From the NCBI GenBank assembly GCA_051873875.1, contig JBJEFI010000114.1:1-7301 (forward strand): a stretch of 7,301 bases of DNA, given 5' to 3'. Under the pieces are notes generated by a model. The model did not search any database. It saw only the letters and a list, made by a program, of their open reading frames with translations, and had not been told where the DNA came from. Below, one piece after another: positions 6,809 through 7,301 of the stretch. Position numbers and translations under genes: made by a program. The first letter of the stretch is position 1. Every line of letters begins with the position of its first letter. The DNA comes from JBJEFI01 sp051873875 (GTDB taxonomy: Bacteria > Bacillota > Bacilli > Bacillales > Bacillaceae_G).

Positions 6809-7301
6809 ACGCTGTTTCAACCATTGCATGTTTAAATTGTGTTTGATGCATTTTATAATAGTGACCTTTGGCTCTTAATAATTGTTCATGTGTGCCAGCT
6901 TCTACAATTTCACCATGGTTCATCACAAGAATTTCATCCGCATTTTGAATCGTTGATAATCGATGGGCAATGATGAGTGTTGTTCGTCCCTTCATTAATC
7001 GATCTAACGCTTCTTGAACAAGATGTTCTGTTTCACTATCTAACGCTGATGTTGCTTCATCTAATAATAAAATTGGTGCATCCTTCAAAATAGCCCGCGC
7101 AATGGATAACCGTTGTTTTTGACCACCTGATAAACGAATGCCACGTTCACCAAGCTCTGTTTCATACCCATCTGGTAATGACATAATGAAATCATGAATA
7201 TTTGCATCTTTGGCAGCTTGTATCATGTCCTTTTCAGTTGCATCAGGTTTTACCATCATTAAATTTTCACGAATGGTATCAGCAAATAAAAAGGATTCTT
7301 G
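6807..7301 (-). CDS. ABC exporter (ABCB/MsbA-like), C-terminal part of the ATP-binding domain, cut by the right edge
   Basis: The reading frame is open through the window end; 164 residues are visible and the protein begins outside. The visible part starts at the Q-loop (QESFLFADTIRENL), so Walker A and the membrane domain lie beyond 7301. Seen in order are the ABC signature LSGGQKQR (visible residues 57-64), Walker B ILLLDEATSALD with its catalytic Glu (77-88), and the H-loop IIAHRLST (110-117). An internal Met at 7259 should not be taken as the start. SLPDGYETELGERG before the signature and the VEAGTHEQLL ending are typical of type I exporters with fused membrane and ATPase domains. These proteins pump peptides or lipids outward, or flip lipid-linked glycans. 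Two readings fit the context: a lasso peptide exporter (D protein) paired with the nucleotidyltransferase that follows, or a PglK-like flippase for the glycan made by the downstream genes. The missing N-terminal domain would help decide. Confidence 0.93.
   Translation of the reverse strand, partial: QESFLFADTIRENLMMVKPDATEKDMIQAAKDANIHDFIMSLPDGYETELGERGIRLSGGQKQRLSIARAILKDAPILLLDEATSALDSETEHLVQEALDRLMKGRTTLIIAHRLSTIQNADEILVMNHGEIVEAGTHEQLLRAKGHYYKMHQTQFKHAMVETA

Noticed and set aside
6807..7259. Taking the Met at 7259 as the start of a 150-residue ABC protein
   Set aside because: The frame stays open to the window edge and encodes a normal Q-loop before that Met. A 150-residue protein would lack Walker A, so the gene is cut by the window and not short.
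1..7301. CRISPR arrays, tRNA or rRNA genes, insertion sequences, riboswitches
   Set aside because: Coding sequence fills nearly all of the window, no gap is longer than 115 bp, and no repeated spacer pattern, cloverleaf, transposase or long inverted repeat was seen.

Overview
The window is AT-rich (GC below 40% by eye). All genes run on the minus strand with strong AGGAGG-type ribosome binding sites and short gaps, so transcription goes from the high-numbered end to the low-numbered end. The AT-rich composition, the Shine-Dalgarno strength and the likeness to the Bacillus subtilis eps biofilm genes point to a Bacillota member, most likely Bacillaceae or Planococcaceae. The species cannot be fixed from the sequence alone.

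Layout in order of transcription. (1) 7301-6807 is the C-terminal half of the nucleotide-binding domain of an ABC exporter, cut by the window edge. (2) 6794-5706 is a PF14907-type nucleotidyltransferase, coupled to the ABC gene by a 12-bp gap. (3) A 115-bp gap follows, the longest in the window and the only plausible place for a new promoter. (4) 5590-1269 is a complete UDP-N,N'-diacetylbacillosamine block: C6-dehydratase (PglF/EpsC), phosphoglycosyl transferase (PglC/EpsL), PLP aminotransferase (PglE/EpsN) and acetyltransferase (PglD/EpsM). (5) 1272-157 is a GT4 glycosyltransferase resembling EpsD, and 150-1 is the N-terminal start of a GT2 glycosyltransferase that continues off the left edge.

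How the genes work together (inference from family knowledge). PglF, PglE and PglD convert UDP-GlcNAc to UDP-diNAcBac. PglC moves diNAcBac-1-phosphate onto undecaprenyl phosphate at the membrane. The GT4 and then the GT2 enzymes extend the lipid-linked glycan. No flippase or polymerase of the Wzx/Wzy type lies inside the window. The ABC exporter plus nucleotidyltransferase pair is either the tail of a separate cluster, of which a paeninodin/pseudomycoidin-type lasso peptide cluster is the best guess, or a PglK-like flippase belonging to the glycan operon. The sequence needed to decide lies just beyond 7301.

No RNA genes, insertion sequences, CRISPR arrays or broken genes were seen. No gap between genes exceeds 115 bp.
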